From contig NZ_MWLL01000178.1 in assembly GCF_002198675.1 (NCBI RefSeq), positions 1 to 64,000 on the forward strand: a DNA stretch of 64,000 nt. The letters run 5' to 3'. Below, piece by piece: positions 15,796 through 23,837 of the stretch (the stretch's first letter is position 1; every line of letters starts with the position of its first letter). The notes beneath the pieces are model-generated. The model was not told where the DNA came from. It searched no databases and saw only the letters and a program-made list of their open reading frames with translations. A program made the position numbers and the translations under genes. Source of the DNA: Kineosporia sp. R_H_3. Its GTDB lineage: Bacteria; Actinomycetota; Actinomycetes; Actinomycetales; Kineosporiaceae.

Positions 15796-16682
15796 GCGGG
15801 TGCCTTCCCGATCCGGAGCGGTCCGAGCCAGGCCGGCCGTGCGATCCCGCGCGGCCGGACGAGCAGGAGGACGAGCAGGAGGAGGTTCACCGCGATCGGC
15901 GAGTAGACCGGGCCGAGGAGCCCGCCGACCGCCACCGAGACGACCCCGACGAGGACGCCCCCGACGAGCGTGCCGGGCACGGACCCGACGCCGCCCATGA
16001 CGACGACCGTGAACCCGAGGACGAGCAACGGCAGACCGGCGTTCGGGTCGGCCGAGAACGCGGTGCCGTAGACGATTCCGGCGAGCGCCGCGATCGCGGC
16101 GGCGGCGCCGAACGTCAGGGCGTGCATGAGCGGGATGTCGATCCCGAGCGTGCCGGCCGTCGCCGGGTCGGCGGCGGACGCGCGCAGCGCCGTCCCGAAG
16201 CGGGTGCGGGTGAGCACCAGCTGGGTCCCGACGACCACGGCGACGGCCAGTGCGAACGCCACGACGTTGACCGCCTGGACGGTCAGGCCGAGGACGGTGA
16301 CCCCGCTGCGGCCCCACGGGGCGTCGAGCGACAGCGGGGCCGTGCCGAAGCCGAACGTGAACAGCCCCTGGCCGACGAGCAGCAGACCGAACGTCGCGAC
16401 GAGCGGTGCCTCGAGCGAGTGCCCGAGCAGCCGCTGCAGGAGCAGCCGCTGCGTGAGCGCGGCGACGAGGAACACCACCGGCCCCACGACGACGAAGGTG
16501 AGCAGCGGGTCGACCTGCACCACCCTGGTGACGACGATCGCGGCGTACGCACCGGCGAGGACGACGATGCCGTGGGCGAGGTTGACCACGCGCATGATGC
16601 CGAACACCAGCGACAGCCCGAGAGCGACGAGGGCGTAGAGCCCGCCGAGGAGGGCTCCGTTCACGAGGGCTTCGACGGACAT
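15792..16682 (-). CDS. livH: Branched-chain amino acid type ABC transporter permease (LivH-like)
   Basis: This 296-aa permease has about eight transmembrane segments. Its family start is GALLGGLYALVALGLSLVFGIMRVVNLAHG, and the cytoplasmic coupling loop includes RFGTALRASAADPATAGTLGI. It is one base from the binding-protein gene and overlaps livM by 4 bases, an arrangement that ties all three products to one importer. Confidence 0.93.
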   Translation of the reverse strand: MSVEALVNGALLGGLYALVALGLSLVFGIMRVVNLAHGIVVLAGAYAAIVVTRVVQVDPLLTFVVVGPVVFLVAALTQRLLLQRLLGHSLEAPLVATFGLLLVGQGLFTFGFGTAPLSLDAPWGRSGVTVLGLTVQAVNVVAFALAVAVVVGTQLVLTRTRFGTALRASAADPATAGTLGIDIPLMHALTFGAAAAIAALAGIVYGTAFSADPNAGLPLLVLGFTVVVMGGVGSVPGTLVGGVLVGVVSVAVGGLLGPVYSPIAVNLLLLVLLLVRPRGIARPAWLGPLRIGKAPA

Positions 16683-16683
16683 G

Positions 16684-17922
16684 TCAGCCCTGCGCCGCGA
16701 GCCCGGGGGCCGGGGCGAGGAACGTGCCCGTGGCCTGCTCCTTCGGCCAGACGGTCACCTGGTTCTTGCCCTGCCACTGGACGGCGGTCGCGGGGACGAC
16801 GGCACGGTGGTCGGGCCCGATGGTGATCTTCGCCCACACGGTGTCGAGCCCGTTCGTGGCGCCGAGCGCCTTGTTGATCGCGTCCGGGTCCGTGCTGCCG
16901 GCCCGGGTGATGGCGTCCGCCATGACCTGGACCATCGCGTAGCTCGCGACGACGGCCTGGGTGCCGAGGCCGTCACCGAACTTCGCCTTGTTGGCGTCGT
17001 AGACAGCCTGGCCGCCGACGTTGCCATTGGTCGGGGTCCACCAGCCGAAGACGGTGGCGCCCTCCGCGAGCGGGCCCGCGGCGTCCGGGAAGCCCACCGT
17101 GCCGCCCTTCTCGGGCCAGGCGGTCTTCGGCGCGTAGCCGAGGGACTTCATCTGCTTCCAGAGCGCGGCTGCGTCCGGGGGGATGACCTGCGCGATCATC
17201 ACCTCGGCGCCGGAGTCCTTGGCCTTCTGCACGAACTGGCTGAAGTCCGTCGTCCCGACCGGGAACTCGGCGCGGTAGACGACGGTGTACCCGGCCGCCG
17301 GGGCCTGCTGCTCCCACAACGCGCCCATCGCCTTGCCGTCCTCCTCCGTGTCGGTGAAGAGGGCGACCTTCTTGTTCGTCTCGACGAGGTCGGAGGCCTT
17401 GAAGTTGACGAGCGTCTGCTCGGTCTCGTCGACGAAGACGTCGTAGGCGTACTTCCAGCCGCCAGCGTTCGCGCCCTTCCAGGCGAGGGTCGGGGTGAGC
17501 GGGGAGATCGCCGGGATCTGCTCGGAGTCCGCGACGACTGAGAACGGGATCGTCAGCGGCGGTGTCACGGAACCGAGGAGGGCCACGGCCTTGTCGTCGT
17601 TGATGAGCGACTTCGCGGTGGACGTGACGACCGTCGGGTCGGACTTGCTGTCCTTGACGACGAGCTTCAGCGGCCGCTTCGTGCCGCCGACGTCGACGCC
17701 GCCGGCACCGTTGATCGCCGCGACGGCCTGCTCGTAGCCGGCCTGGATCGGCGGGCCGAAGATCCCGAGCGGCCCGGTGAGGGGCAGCGTCGTCCCCAGG
17801 ACGACCGGCTCGCTCGAGCCGCCGCCGGAACCGCTGTCGCTGCCGGAACCGCACGCGCCGAGCGCGAGCACCAGCGCGGTGCTCGCCGCGAGGGCCGCGA
17901 ACGCGGACTTCTTCGTCTGCAT
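16684..17922 (-). CDS. livK: LivK-like substrate-binding lipoprotein
   Basis: This 412-aa type I periplasmic binding protein starts with a Lys-containing n-region, a hydrophobic core and the lipobox LGAC near residue 26. A Ser/Gly linker and the two-lobed binding fold (VVLGTTLPLTGPLG, QAGYEQAVAAINGAGG) follow. It should be anchored outside the membrane and deliver substrate to LivH/LivM. ATG 17922 follows AAAGGT; the frame runs 24 codons further upstream without signal-peptide character. A 146-base gap with a hairpin separates it from the fused ATPase gene. Confidence 0.92.
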   Translation of the reverse strand: MQTKKSAFAALAASTALVLALGACGSGSDSGSGGGSSEPVVLGTTLPLTGPLGIFGPPIQAGYEQAVAAINGAGGVDVGGTKRPLKLVVKDSKSDPTVVTSTAKSLINDDKAVALLGSVTPPLTIPFSVVADSEQIPAISPLTPTLAWKGANAGGWKYAYDVFVDETEQTLVNFKASDLVETNKKVALFTDTEEDGKAMGALWEQQAPAAGYTVVYRAEFPVGTTDFSQFVQKAKDSGAEVMIAQVIPPDAAALWKQMKSLGYAPKTAWPEKGGTVGFPDAAGPLAEGATVFGWWTPTNGNVGGQAVYDANKAKFGDGLGTQAVVASYAMVQVMADAITRAGSTDPDAINKALGATNGLDTVWAKITIGPDHRAVVPATAVQWQGKNQVTVWPKEQATGTFLAPAPGLAAQG

Positions 17923-18025
17923 CGGGTGACCTTTCGTTGTGCCGCAACCGGTTTCGCCGGAGACGGAGGGGCTGACGGGGGCGTGCTGGAGCAAGACGTG
18001 CCGGCGGAGGACGTGCCGGGGTGCG

Positions 18026-18047
18026 CCCCGGACCGGTCGGTCCGGGG
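18026..18047 (-). promoter_or_regulatory. Hairpin between fused ATPase gene and livK
   Basis: The 10-bp arms 18026-18035 and 18038-18047 are perfect reverse complements with only two bases between them. The stem starts about 22 bases after the ATPase stop, in the only gap over 100 bases inside the operon. It may end part of the upstream message or protect the 5' end of a separately processed, more abundant livK message. Confidence 0.4.
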
Positions 18048-18068
18048 ACGGGTCGGGCAGGCGGCGGC

Positions 18069-19526
18069 CTAGTGGGCGGCGCCGAAGTACGCCTCGGACA
18101 GCCGGTCGGCGTCGTCGAGCGGGTGGGCCGGGCCTTCGTAGGTGACGCGGCCGCGGTCGAGCACGTAGGCGTGATCGGCGATCGAGAGGCTGCGGTGCGC
18201 GTTCTGCTCGATGAGCAGCACCGCGACCCCGGCCGCGCGGACCCGGCCGATCGCCTCGTAGACGGACTCGACGGCGACCGGGGAGAGCCCCAACGAGGCC
18301 TCGTCGAGGATGAGCAGCCGGGGCTGCGACATGAGCGCCCGGGCCATCGCGAGGAGCTGCTGCTGGCCGCCGCTCATCGTCCCGGCGCGCTGCGTCCGGC
18401 GCTCGGCGAGGATCGGGAACATCGCGCAGAGCTCGTCGGCCCGGGCGGTGCGGTCGGCGCCCGGCAGCGTGTACCCGCCGAGCAGGAGGTTCTCCTCCAC
18501 GGTGAGGTCACCGAAGATGCGCCGGCCCTCCGGGCAGCAGGCGACCCCGAACCGCACCCGCTGGTGCGGCGCGAGCCGGCCCACCGCCGTCCCGGACATC
18601 CGGACCTCGCCCGCGCTCGTCGGCAGCAGCCCGGTGATGACCCGGGTCATCGTCGTCTTCCCCGCGCCGTTGGCCCCGAGCACGGACACGACCTCACCGG
18701 CCTGGACCCGCAGGCTCACGCCGTCCAGGGCGACCGCCTTGCCGTACCGCGCGCTCACGCCGTCCAGCTCGAGGAGCGGCGGCTCCGCGCTCGGTGCCCG
18801 GTGCCGCTCCTCGGTGCGCACGGCGCCGGCGCCGGCGCCGAGGTAGATCGAGCGGACGACGGGGTCCGCGGCGACCTCCTCCGGCGTGCCCGTGGCGACG
18901 AGCTTGCCCCAGTCGATGACGACGACCCGGTCCGCGAGCTCGCGGATGACCGCCTCGACGTGCTCGACGACGACGAGCGCGACGCCCTCGGCGTGCACCT
19001 TGCGGACGATGTCGATCATCGCCTGCGTCTCGTGCTCCACGAGGCCGGCGCCGACCTCGTCGAGGAAGAGCACCCGCGGGTGCAGGGACAGCGCCCGGGC
19101 CAGCTCGAGACGCTTGAGGTCGAGCAGGCCGAGGCTGCCCGCCGGCCGGGCCGCCTTGTCCCGCAGGCCGCACAGCTCGAGGACGTCGACGTCGCGCAGC
19201 CGGTCCCCGCGGGCGAGGCTGCCGACGCGGACGTTCTGCTCGACGGTGAGCCGGCCGAACGGGCGCGGCACCTGGTTGGCCAGGGCCACCCCGGCGCGGG
19301 CCACCCGGTCGGTGGTCCAGCCGAGGATGGACCGGCCGTCGAGCAGGACGTCGCCGGAGTCGGGGCGGACCTCCCCGAGCAGCGTCTTGAGCAGCGTGCT
19401 CTTCCCCGCACCGTTGGGACCCATGACCCCGACGACGTCACCGGCCTCGATCCGGAGGTCCAGCCCGTCGAGGGCGGTGACGCCCCCGAACCGCTTGGTC
19501 AGGCCGCGGGCCTCCAGGAGCGCCAT
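18069..19526 (-). CDS. livGF: Fused LivG-LivF ABC transporter ATPase
   Basis: This 485-aa protein contains two complete ABC modules. Module 1 (about 1-235) is LivG-like with Walker A GPNGAGKS and Walker B VLFLDEVGAG. Its signature region reads SLGLLDLKRLELARAL, without the usual GG or GxQ signature core. Module 2 (about 250-485) is LivF-like with GANGAGKT, a canonical MSGGQQQ signature and LLILDEASLG. LivG and LivF are normally separate genes. The linker is Ala/Glu-rich. The ATG at 19526 lies 2 bases after the hydroxylase stop. The protein powers the LivHM/LivK importer. The abnormal first signature suggests unequal ATP sites. Confidence 0.9.
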   Translation of the reverse strand: MALLEARGLTKRFGGVTALDGLDLRIEAGDVVGVMGPNGAGKSTLLKTLLGEVRPDSGDVLLDGRSILGWTTDRVARAGVALANQVPRPFGRLTVEQNVRVGSLARGDRLRDVDVLELCGLRDKAARPAGSLGLLDLKRLELARALSLHPRVLFLDEVGAGLVEHETQAMIDIVRKVHAEGVALVVVEHVEAVIRELADRVVVIDWGKLVATGTPEEVAADPVVRSIYLGAGAGAVRTEERHRAPSAEPPLLELDGVSARYGKAVALDGVSLRVQAGEVVSVLGANGAGKTTMTRVITGLLPTSAGEVRMSGTAVGRLAPHQRVRFGVACCPEGRRIFGDLTVEENLLLGGYTLPGADRTARADELCAMFPILAERRTQRAGTMSGGQQQLLAMARALMSQPRLLILDEASLGLSPVAVESVYEAIGRVRAAGVAVLLIEQNAHRSLSIADHAYVLDRGRVTYEGPAHPLDDADRLSEAYFGAAH

Positions 19527-19528
19527 GG

Positions 19529-21121
19529 TCAGGCCACGACCGGCGAGGACGTCGACGAGGTGGCGTGCAGCGTCGCCCGCAGCGTGGTGACGGCGGCGTC
19601 CAGACCGGCCAGGGCACCGGCGTCGTAGACGTAGAAGTCCGGCCGCACGACGACGGTGTCGGCGCCGAGCCCGGCCAGCCAGGCCGCGTAGCCGCCGTCG
19701 ACGTCCACGAGGTCGCAGCCCTCGTCGGGTCCGATGCTCACGAGGACGGCGCCGTTCTCCCGCGCCCAGGCGAGGTTCTCGCCGCTCAGGGCGTCCGCCG
19801 GGGAGCCGGCCGTGCTGAGGATCACCCAGCCGTAGCCGACGACGTGGTCGAAGTAGTCCGTGACGCCGTCGCGCCGCACGCGGTACTGGTGCGACAGGTG
19901 CCCGGCGACCGGGTGGGTCCCGATCGTTCCGGCCGTGAGCGTCGGCGGCGGGGGCGGCGGGGGTGCGAGCGACGGGTCCTCGATCGCGGCCTTCATGGCG
20001 GCGTCGCGGCCGGCGGCGGCCTCCGGGTCGAGCACGCAGATGACCTCGCCGAGGCCGACCGCGAAGTTGACCCAGTACTGCATGTTGTTGCTGCGCTCGG
20101 GCCCGTAGGAGTCGAGCAGGTCGTCGGCGGCGCGGCCGGAGAGGACGGCGTCCAGCTTCCACGCGATGTTCTGCGCGTCCCGGATGCCCGCGCACATGCC
20201 CTGGCCCGCGAACGGCGGGGTGAGGTGCGCGGCGTCACCGGCGATGAGGACCCGGCCCTTGCGCCACTGCTCGGGCTGGGCCCACATCGCGCGGAACGTG
20301 TAGACCGCGTGCCGTTCGAGCACCGAGTTCTCCGGGGTGAGACCCCAGACGGACATCCGCCGCCAGGCGGTCTCCTCGGTGTTGAGCTGCTCGATCGTCT
20401 CGTGCGGCAGCCGCATGAACTCCCAGCGGCGCCGTCCGGGGCCGCCGGGCACGATCGTCGTCGGGGCCGCGGGGTTGCACCACTGCCAGGCCGGCGGGTC
20501 GAACGTCATCGGCTCGTTCGGGACCATGTCGACGATGAGCCAGTCGAACTGGAAGCCGAGGTCGTGCATCTCGGCCTTCATCCACCGCCGGACGAAGCTG
20601 TTGGCCCCGTCGGCACCGACGACGTAGCGGCCGCGGAACGTCCTGGTGGCCAGCGCCCCGGCGTCCTCGGGGCGCATCGAGCGCGCGGTGACCGTGACGC
20701 CGTCCGCGTCCTCGTCGATCTCCTGCGCCTCCCAGCCGCGGAAGACGGAGACGGTCGGCACGGTGTCGACGTAGGAGTTGAGCTCCTTCTCCAGCAGGGG
20801 CTGGGAGAAGAAGTTCGACGTGTGCCAGCCCGACGGCCCGACGCCCGACCAGTCGAGGTCGAGCAGGACCTCCTTGTCGGCGTCGACCCAGCGGTAGACG
20901 TTGTCGTACTGCTCGATGATCGGGTTGGTGCGGGAGTCGAGGCCGACCGTCTTGAACAGCCGGGCGATCTCGTGGTCGTAGTGGACCGCACGGGGCAGCG
21001 GGTAGGGCTGCGGCCACTTCTCGACGCAGGCCACGGTGTAGCCGGCCGCGCCCAGCTTCAGCGCGAGGTACTGGCCGACGGGGCCGTAGCCCACGATGAC
21101 GACGTCGAAGGTGTCGGTCAC
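19529..21121 (-). CDS. FAD-dependent aromatic hydroxylase (MhpA-like)
   Basis: This is a 530-aa class A flavoprotein monooxygenase. The FAD dinucleotide fold VIVGYGPVGQY lies near residues 9-19, the DG motif reads GRYVVGADGANSFVRR, and GDAAHLTPPFAGQGM binds the flavin ribityl. The C-terminus resembles the thioredoxin-like domain of phenol and 3-hydroxyphenylpropionate hydroxylases. The expected reaction is NAD(P)H-dependent ring hydroxylation of a phenolic acid to a catechol. GTG 21121 follows GGGAG and starts the protein at the FAD motif. It is 20 bases downstream of the extradiol dioxygenase gene, its likely next step. Confidence 0.9.
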   Translation of the reverse strand: MTDTFDVVIVGYGPVGQYLALKLGAAGYTVACVEKWPQPYPLPRAVHYDHEIARLFKTVGLDSRTNPIIEQYDNVYRWVDADKEVLLDLDWSGVGPSGWHTSNFFSQPLLEKELNSYVDTVPTVSVFRGWEAQEIDEDADGVTVTARSMRPEDAGALATRTFRGRYVVGADGANSFVRRWMKAEMHDLGFQFDWLIVDMVPNEPMTFDPPAWQWCNPAAPTTIVPGGPGRRRWEFMRLPHETIEQLNTEETAWRRMSVWGLTPENSVLERHAVYTFRAMWAQPEQWRKGRVLIAGDAAHLTPPFAGQGMCAGIRDAQNIAWKLDAVLSGRAADDLLDSYGPERSNNMQYWVNFAVGLGEVICVLDPEAAAGRDAAMKAAIEDPSLAPPPPPPPTLTAGTIGTHPVAGHLSHQYRVRRDGVTDYFDHVVGYGWVILSTAGSPADALSGENLAWARENGAVLVSIGPDEGCDLVDVDGGYAAWLAGLGADTVVVRPDFYVYDAGALAGLDAAVTTLRATLHATSSTSSPVVA

Positions 21122-21141
21122 GGTCTGCTCCCGGTCCTCGG

Positions 21142-22062
21142 TCAGCTCGCCTGGGCGGCGATGAGCTCGGCGATGTCGCTCGGCGGCATGAAGCCCTCGG
21201 GGACGGCGGGGCCCCAGCTGTAGAGACCGCTCTTGCCCTCGCACACCTCCGGCTTCCAGAGGTCGTCCTCGGTGATCTGGTCCATGTCGGCGTAGTACTC
21301 GCTGAAGGTGCCGGCCGGGTCCTTGAGGTACCAGAAGAAGTTCGAGCCGGCGTAGTGCCGGCCGAAGCCCCACCCCTTGCGCTCGTCCCGCCCGGCCAGC
21401 AGGCTCTCCGCGCCGCGGCCGATCTCGTCGACGTCGTCGACCTGCCAGGAGCTGTGGTGCGGGAACGACACCGGGCCGCCGAAGACCGCGACGTTGTGGT
21501 GGTCGGGCGAGCAGCGCAGGAAGGCGCTCTCCTTCGAGCCGGCGTAGTCGCTCACCTTGAAGCCGAGGCCGTCGACGAAGAACTTCAGCGAGGTCTCGGA
21601 CTCGCCCGACACGAGCGCGACGTGGCCGAGCCGGCGCGGACGCACCCGGCCCTCGCGGACGGTGCCGGCCGCGCGCTCGTTGACCCGCTCCGTGCGGCCC
21701 GGGGCGTTGACCGGGGCGCGCTCGGTCTCGTGCTGGACGACGCGGGGCTCGACGGCGATCTCGACCCGCGTCCGCATGACGGGGTCCGCCGTGACGAGCC
21801 GGTCGCCGTCCAGCGTGTGGTCGAAGCCGAGCTTCGCGAGCGAGGCCGCGATGCGCCCGAGGTCGTCCGGGTCGTCGGCGCCCAGGGTCACGCCGCTGAC
21901 GCGGCGGTAGGGGCCCTGCTCGACGTACAGCTGCCGACCGCCGTCGACGGTGGAGAGCGACCCGTCGCCGTTGTCGGTGAGGCCGAACTCGGTGTAGTAG
22001 GCGATCACCTCGGCGACGTTCGGGACGGCGTAGGTGAACGAGCTGACGCGGTGGAGGGACAT
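21142..22062 (-). CDS. Extradiol ring-cleavage dioxygenase (VOC, two-module)
   Basis: This is a 306-aa type I extradiol dioxygenase-like protein with two VOC modules. The catalytic half carries the probable Fe ligands: His in RLGHVALVS, His in FPHHSSWQVDDVDE and Glu in GTFSEYYADMD. GFGRHYAGSNFFWYLKDP is typical of the substrate lid of this group. It should open a catechol next to its hydroxyls. Pairing with an FAD hydroxylase and an FAH-family enzyme is a standard meta-cleavage layout. It starts at an ATG 10 bases after the FAH stop. The exact catechol is not predictable. Confidence 0.9.
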   Translation of the reverse strand: MSLHRVSSFTYAVPNVAEVIAYYTEFGLTDNGDGSLSTVDGGRQLYVEQGPYRRVSGVTLGADDPDDLGRIAASLAKLGFDHTLDGDRLVTADPVMRTRVEIAVEPRVVQHETERAPVNAPGRTERVNERAAGTVREGRVRPRRLGHVALVSGESETSLKFFVDGLGFKVSDYAGSKESAFLRCSPDHHNVAVFGGPVSFPHHSSWQVDDVDEIGRGAESLLAGRDERKGWGFGRHYAGSNFFWYLKDPAGTFSEYYADMDQITEDDLWKPEVCEGKSGLYSWGPAVPEGFMPPSDIAELIAAQAS

Positions 22063-22072
22063 CGGGGCCTCC

Positions 22073-22909
22073 TCAGAAGCCGTTGACGAGAGTGACGGAG
22101 AGGTCGCCGATGCCCTCGATGCTGCTCGTGAGGGTGCCGGGGACGAGGAAGCGCTTGGGCGTGCGGCCCATGCCGACGCCCTTGGGGGTACCGGTGAAGA
22201 TCACGTCACCGGGGTAGAGCGTCAGGGACTCCGAGAGCCGGCCGACCAGCTCGGCGACACCGAAGATGAGGTCGCTCGTGCGGCCGTCCTGCAGGACCTC
22301 GCCGTCGAGGGCGCAGCTGATCGCGAGGTCGTCCTTGTCGGCGAGCTCGTCGGGGGTGACGACGACCGGGCCGATCGGGCTGAAGCCGGGGTAGGACTTG
22401 CCGATCGCGAACTGCGGTGCCGGGCCGCGGCCCTGCACGGCGCGCCAGGACAGGTCCTGGCCGACGGTGAGGCCGGCGACGAAGTCCCAGCCCTTCTCGG
22501 CCGGCACCTTGTGCGCCTCGCGACCGATGACGACGACGAGCTCGACCTCCCAGTCGACGCCGTCGCTCGGCAGCTCCACCACGGCGTCCGGCCCGGCGAG
22601 CGAGGACTGGAACTTGGTGAACACCACCGGATGCTCCGGGATCGCCATGTTCGACTCGATCGCGTGCTCGCGGTAGTTCAGCCCGATCGCGACGATCTGC
22701 CGGGGGGCCGGCACCGGGGTGCCGAGACCGCCCGTGGCCGGGAAGGCCTCGGCGCCGAGGCCCTCGCCCGCCCAGGCGACGAACTCGTCCCAGCGGTCGT
22801 AGACCGCCTGCGGGTCCGGCGAGAACCGGCCGGCGCTCGCGGTGGCGACGTCCACCCAGCGGTCCCCGGCCGCGACCGCCAGCCGCCCGCCCACGTTTGC
22901 AACCCGCAT
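22073..22909 (-). CDS. Fumarylacetoacetate hydrolase family protein
   Basis: This is a 278-aa FAH-fold enzyme. Metal-site acidic residues lie in DWEVELVVVIGR and in VGQDLSWRAVQG. The core strings PVVFTKFQSSLAGP, IGKSYPGFSPIGP and GDVIFTGTPKGVG are conserved. The family includes acylpyruvate hydrolases and 2-hydroxypentadienoate-type hydratases, so either hydrolysis or hydration of the ring-fission product is possible. It is the first gene of the catabolic operon. ATG 22909 has GGAG upstream; the open frame beyond it covers promoter DNA. Confidence 0.9.
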   Translation of the reverse strand: MRVANVGGRLAVAAGDRWVDVATASAGRFSPDPQAVYDRWDEFVAWAGEGLGAEAFPATGGLGTPVPAPRQIVAIGLNYREHAIESNMAIPEHPVVFTKFQSSLAGPDAVVELPSDGVDWEVELVVVIGREAHKVPAEKGWDFVAGLTVGQDLSWRAVQGRGPAPQFAIGKSYPGFSPIGPVVVTPDELADKDDLAISCALDGEVLQDGRTSDLIFGVAELVGRLSESLTLYPGDVIFTGTPKGVGMGRTPKRFLVPGTLTSSIEGIGDLSVTLVNGF

Positions 22910-23035
22910 CGTCCGCTCTCCTCGACCTGTCGCGCGACGCGGGAGGGGCGCCCCGAGGGGTGCTGTCCTGCGCTCCGTCGCGCTGAACCTGTGTGCCGGG
23001 TCACAGGAAAGCACGGCCGATATCGACCCGACAAG

Positions 23036-23069
23036 AGAAAGTCGATTTTTGGTTGTCCATCGATTTTCT
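23036..23069. promoter_or_regulatory. 34-bp dyad upstream of the catabolic operon
   Basis: AGAAAGTCGAT (23036-23046) and ATCGATTTTCT (23059-23069) match as an inverted repeat at 10 of 11 positions around a 12-base spacer. The block is markedly AT-rich in a GC-rich window and lies about 130-160 bases upstream of the FAH start. It is a likely operator/promoter for the operon. The operon-encoded GntR protein is the obvious candidate ligand, though the spacing is wider than typical GntR sites. Confidence 0.55.
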
Positions 23070-23107
23070 GTAAAGGTTTCCGGTCGGCACAGTGGTTGAC
23101 GATGGTT

Positions 23108-23144
23108 GGTTATAGACTCTAACTTGTGGTTAGAACCTATAACC
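23108..23144. promoter_or_regulatory. Paired TetR-type operators upstream of membrane protein/tetR
   Basis: The arms 23108-23123 and 23129-23144 are inverted repeats (14 of 16 positions) around TTGTG. Each arm is also itself a partial 15-bp dyad of the form GTTA-N7-TAAC (23109-23123 and 23129-23143), centred 20 bases apart. This fits two side-by-side TetR dimers. It ends 17 bases before the membrane protein ATG, so it most likely mediates autoregulation by the TetR gene two places downstream. Confidence 0.65.
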
Positions 23145-23161
23145 GATCGACGGGAGTCGTC

Positions 23162-23836
23162 ATGAGCACCAGCACCCTGCGCCGTACCGCCCTCGTGGGT
23201 GGCCTCGCGTTCACCGCCACCTGGATCGCCGGGCTGCTCGTGGCCCCGGCGGGCACCGACGTCACGTCGACCGGCGCCGAGGTCGTCGCGGCGATCCGCC
23301 CGCACGCGGGCGCCACGGCGCTGCAGTACGGCCTCACCGAGCTCGTGCCGGCCGTCGTCCTCGCCCTCACCGTCGGCGCCGTCGCCGCGTACGCGGCGCG
23401 GGTCGGTACGGCGCGGGCCGACGAGCGGCTCGTCGCGACGGCCCGTCTGCTGCGCCGGACGGCTGTCACCGCCGGGGCCATCAGCGCGTTCCAGGGCGCG
23501 CTCGGTCTGGCGCTCGCGCTCGTCGCCGTGCCGCGCGGCGCGGACGGCGCGGCGGGCCTGCTCTTCGAGACCCTCAACCGGGCGGACGGCGTCAAGATGT
23601 TCGTCCTCGCCGGCATGGCGCTGCTCGGGGTCAGGCTCGGACGCCTCGGCGTGCTGCCGGCATGGCTCACGCCGGTCGCCGCCCTGCTCGCCGTCTCGGT
23701 CGCCGCCTCGGGCGTCGGCTACCTTCTGCTCGTGACCGCCCTCGCCGCCGCCGCGTACGTCTCGCTGCCGCTGCTCCTGGTCTGGGTGACGGGGTCCGGT
23801 CTCGCGGTCGCCCGCCGGCTCGGCGACGGCCGCTGA
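23162..23836 (+). CDS. Polytopic membrane protein of unknown function
   Basis: This 224-aa protein has about six hydrophobic segments: residues ~9-27, 47-75, 103-122, 146-160, 170-185 and 190-212. They are linked by short Arg-containing loops. I see no catalytic motif and recognise no named family with certainty; it looks like the small DUF-type membrane proteins paired with TetR genes. ATG 23162 is chosen because the upstream frame runs through the operator. The TetR gene starts one base after its stop, so the pair is one operon. Exporter or stress-linked roles are guesses. Confidence 0.8.
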   Translation: MSTSTLRRTALVGGLAFTATWIAGLLVAPAGTDVTSTGAEVVAAIRPHAGATALQYGLTELVPAVVLALTVGAVAAYAARVGTARADERLVATARLLRRTAVTAGAISAFQGALGLALALVAVPRGADGAAGLLFETLNRADGVKMFVLAGMALLGVRLGRLGVLPAWLTPVAALLAVSVAASGVGYLLLVTALAAAAYVSLPLLLVWVTGSGLAVARRLGDGR

Positions 23837-23837
23837 C

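Noticed and set aside
19529-21373. Longer hydroxylase start upstream of 21121
   Set aside because: It would overlap the dioxygenase C-terminus, and the FAD motif belongs at the very N-terminus.
23126-23161. Upstream GTG start for the membrane protein at 23126
   Set aside because: The start would lie inside the tandem operator and add a non-hydrophobic, unconserved leader; ATG 23162 begins at the first membrane helix.
22073-23305. 410-aa version of the FAH protein
   Set aside because: The extension reads through the AT-rich operator region and has no ribosome site; ATG 22909 fits the family.
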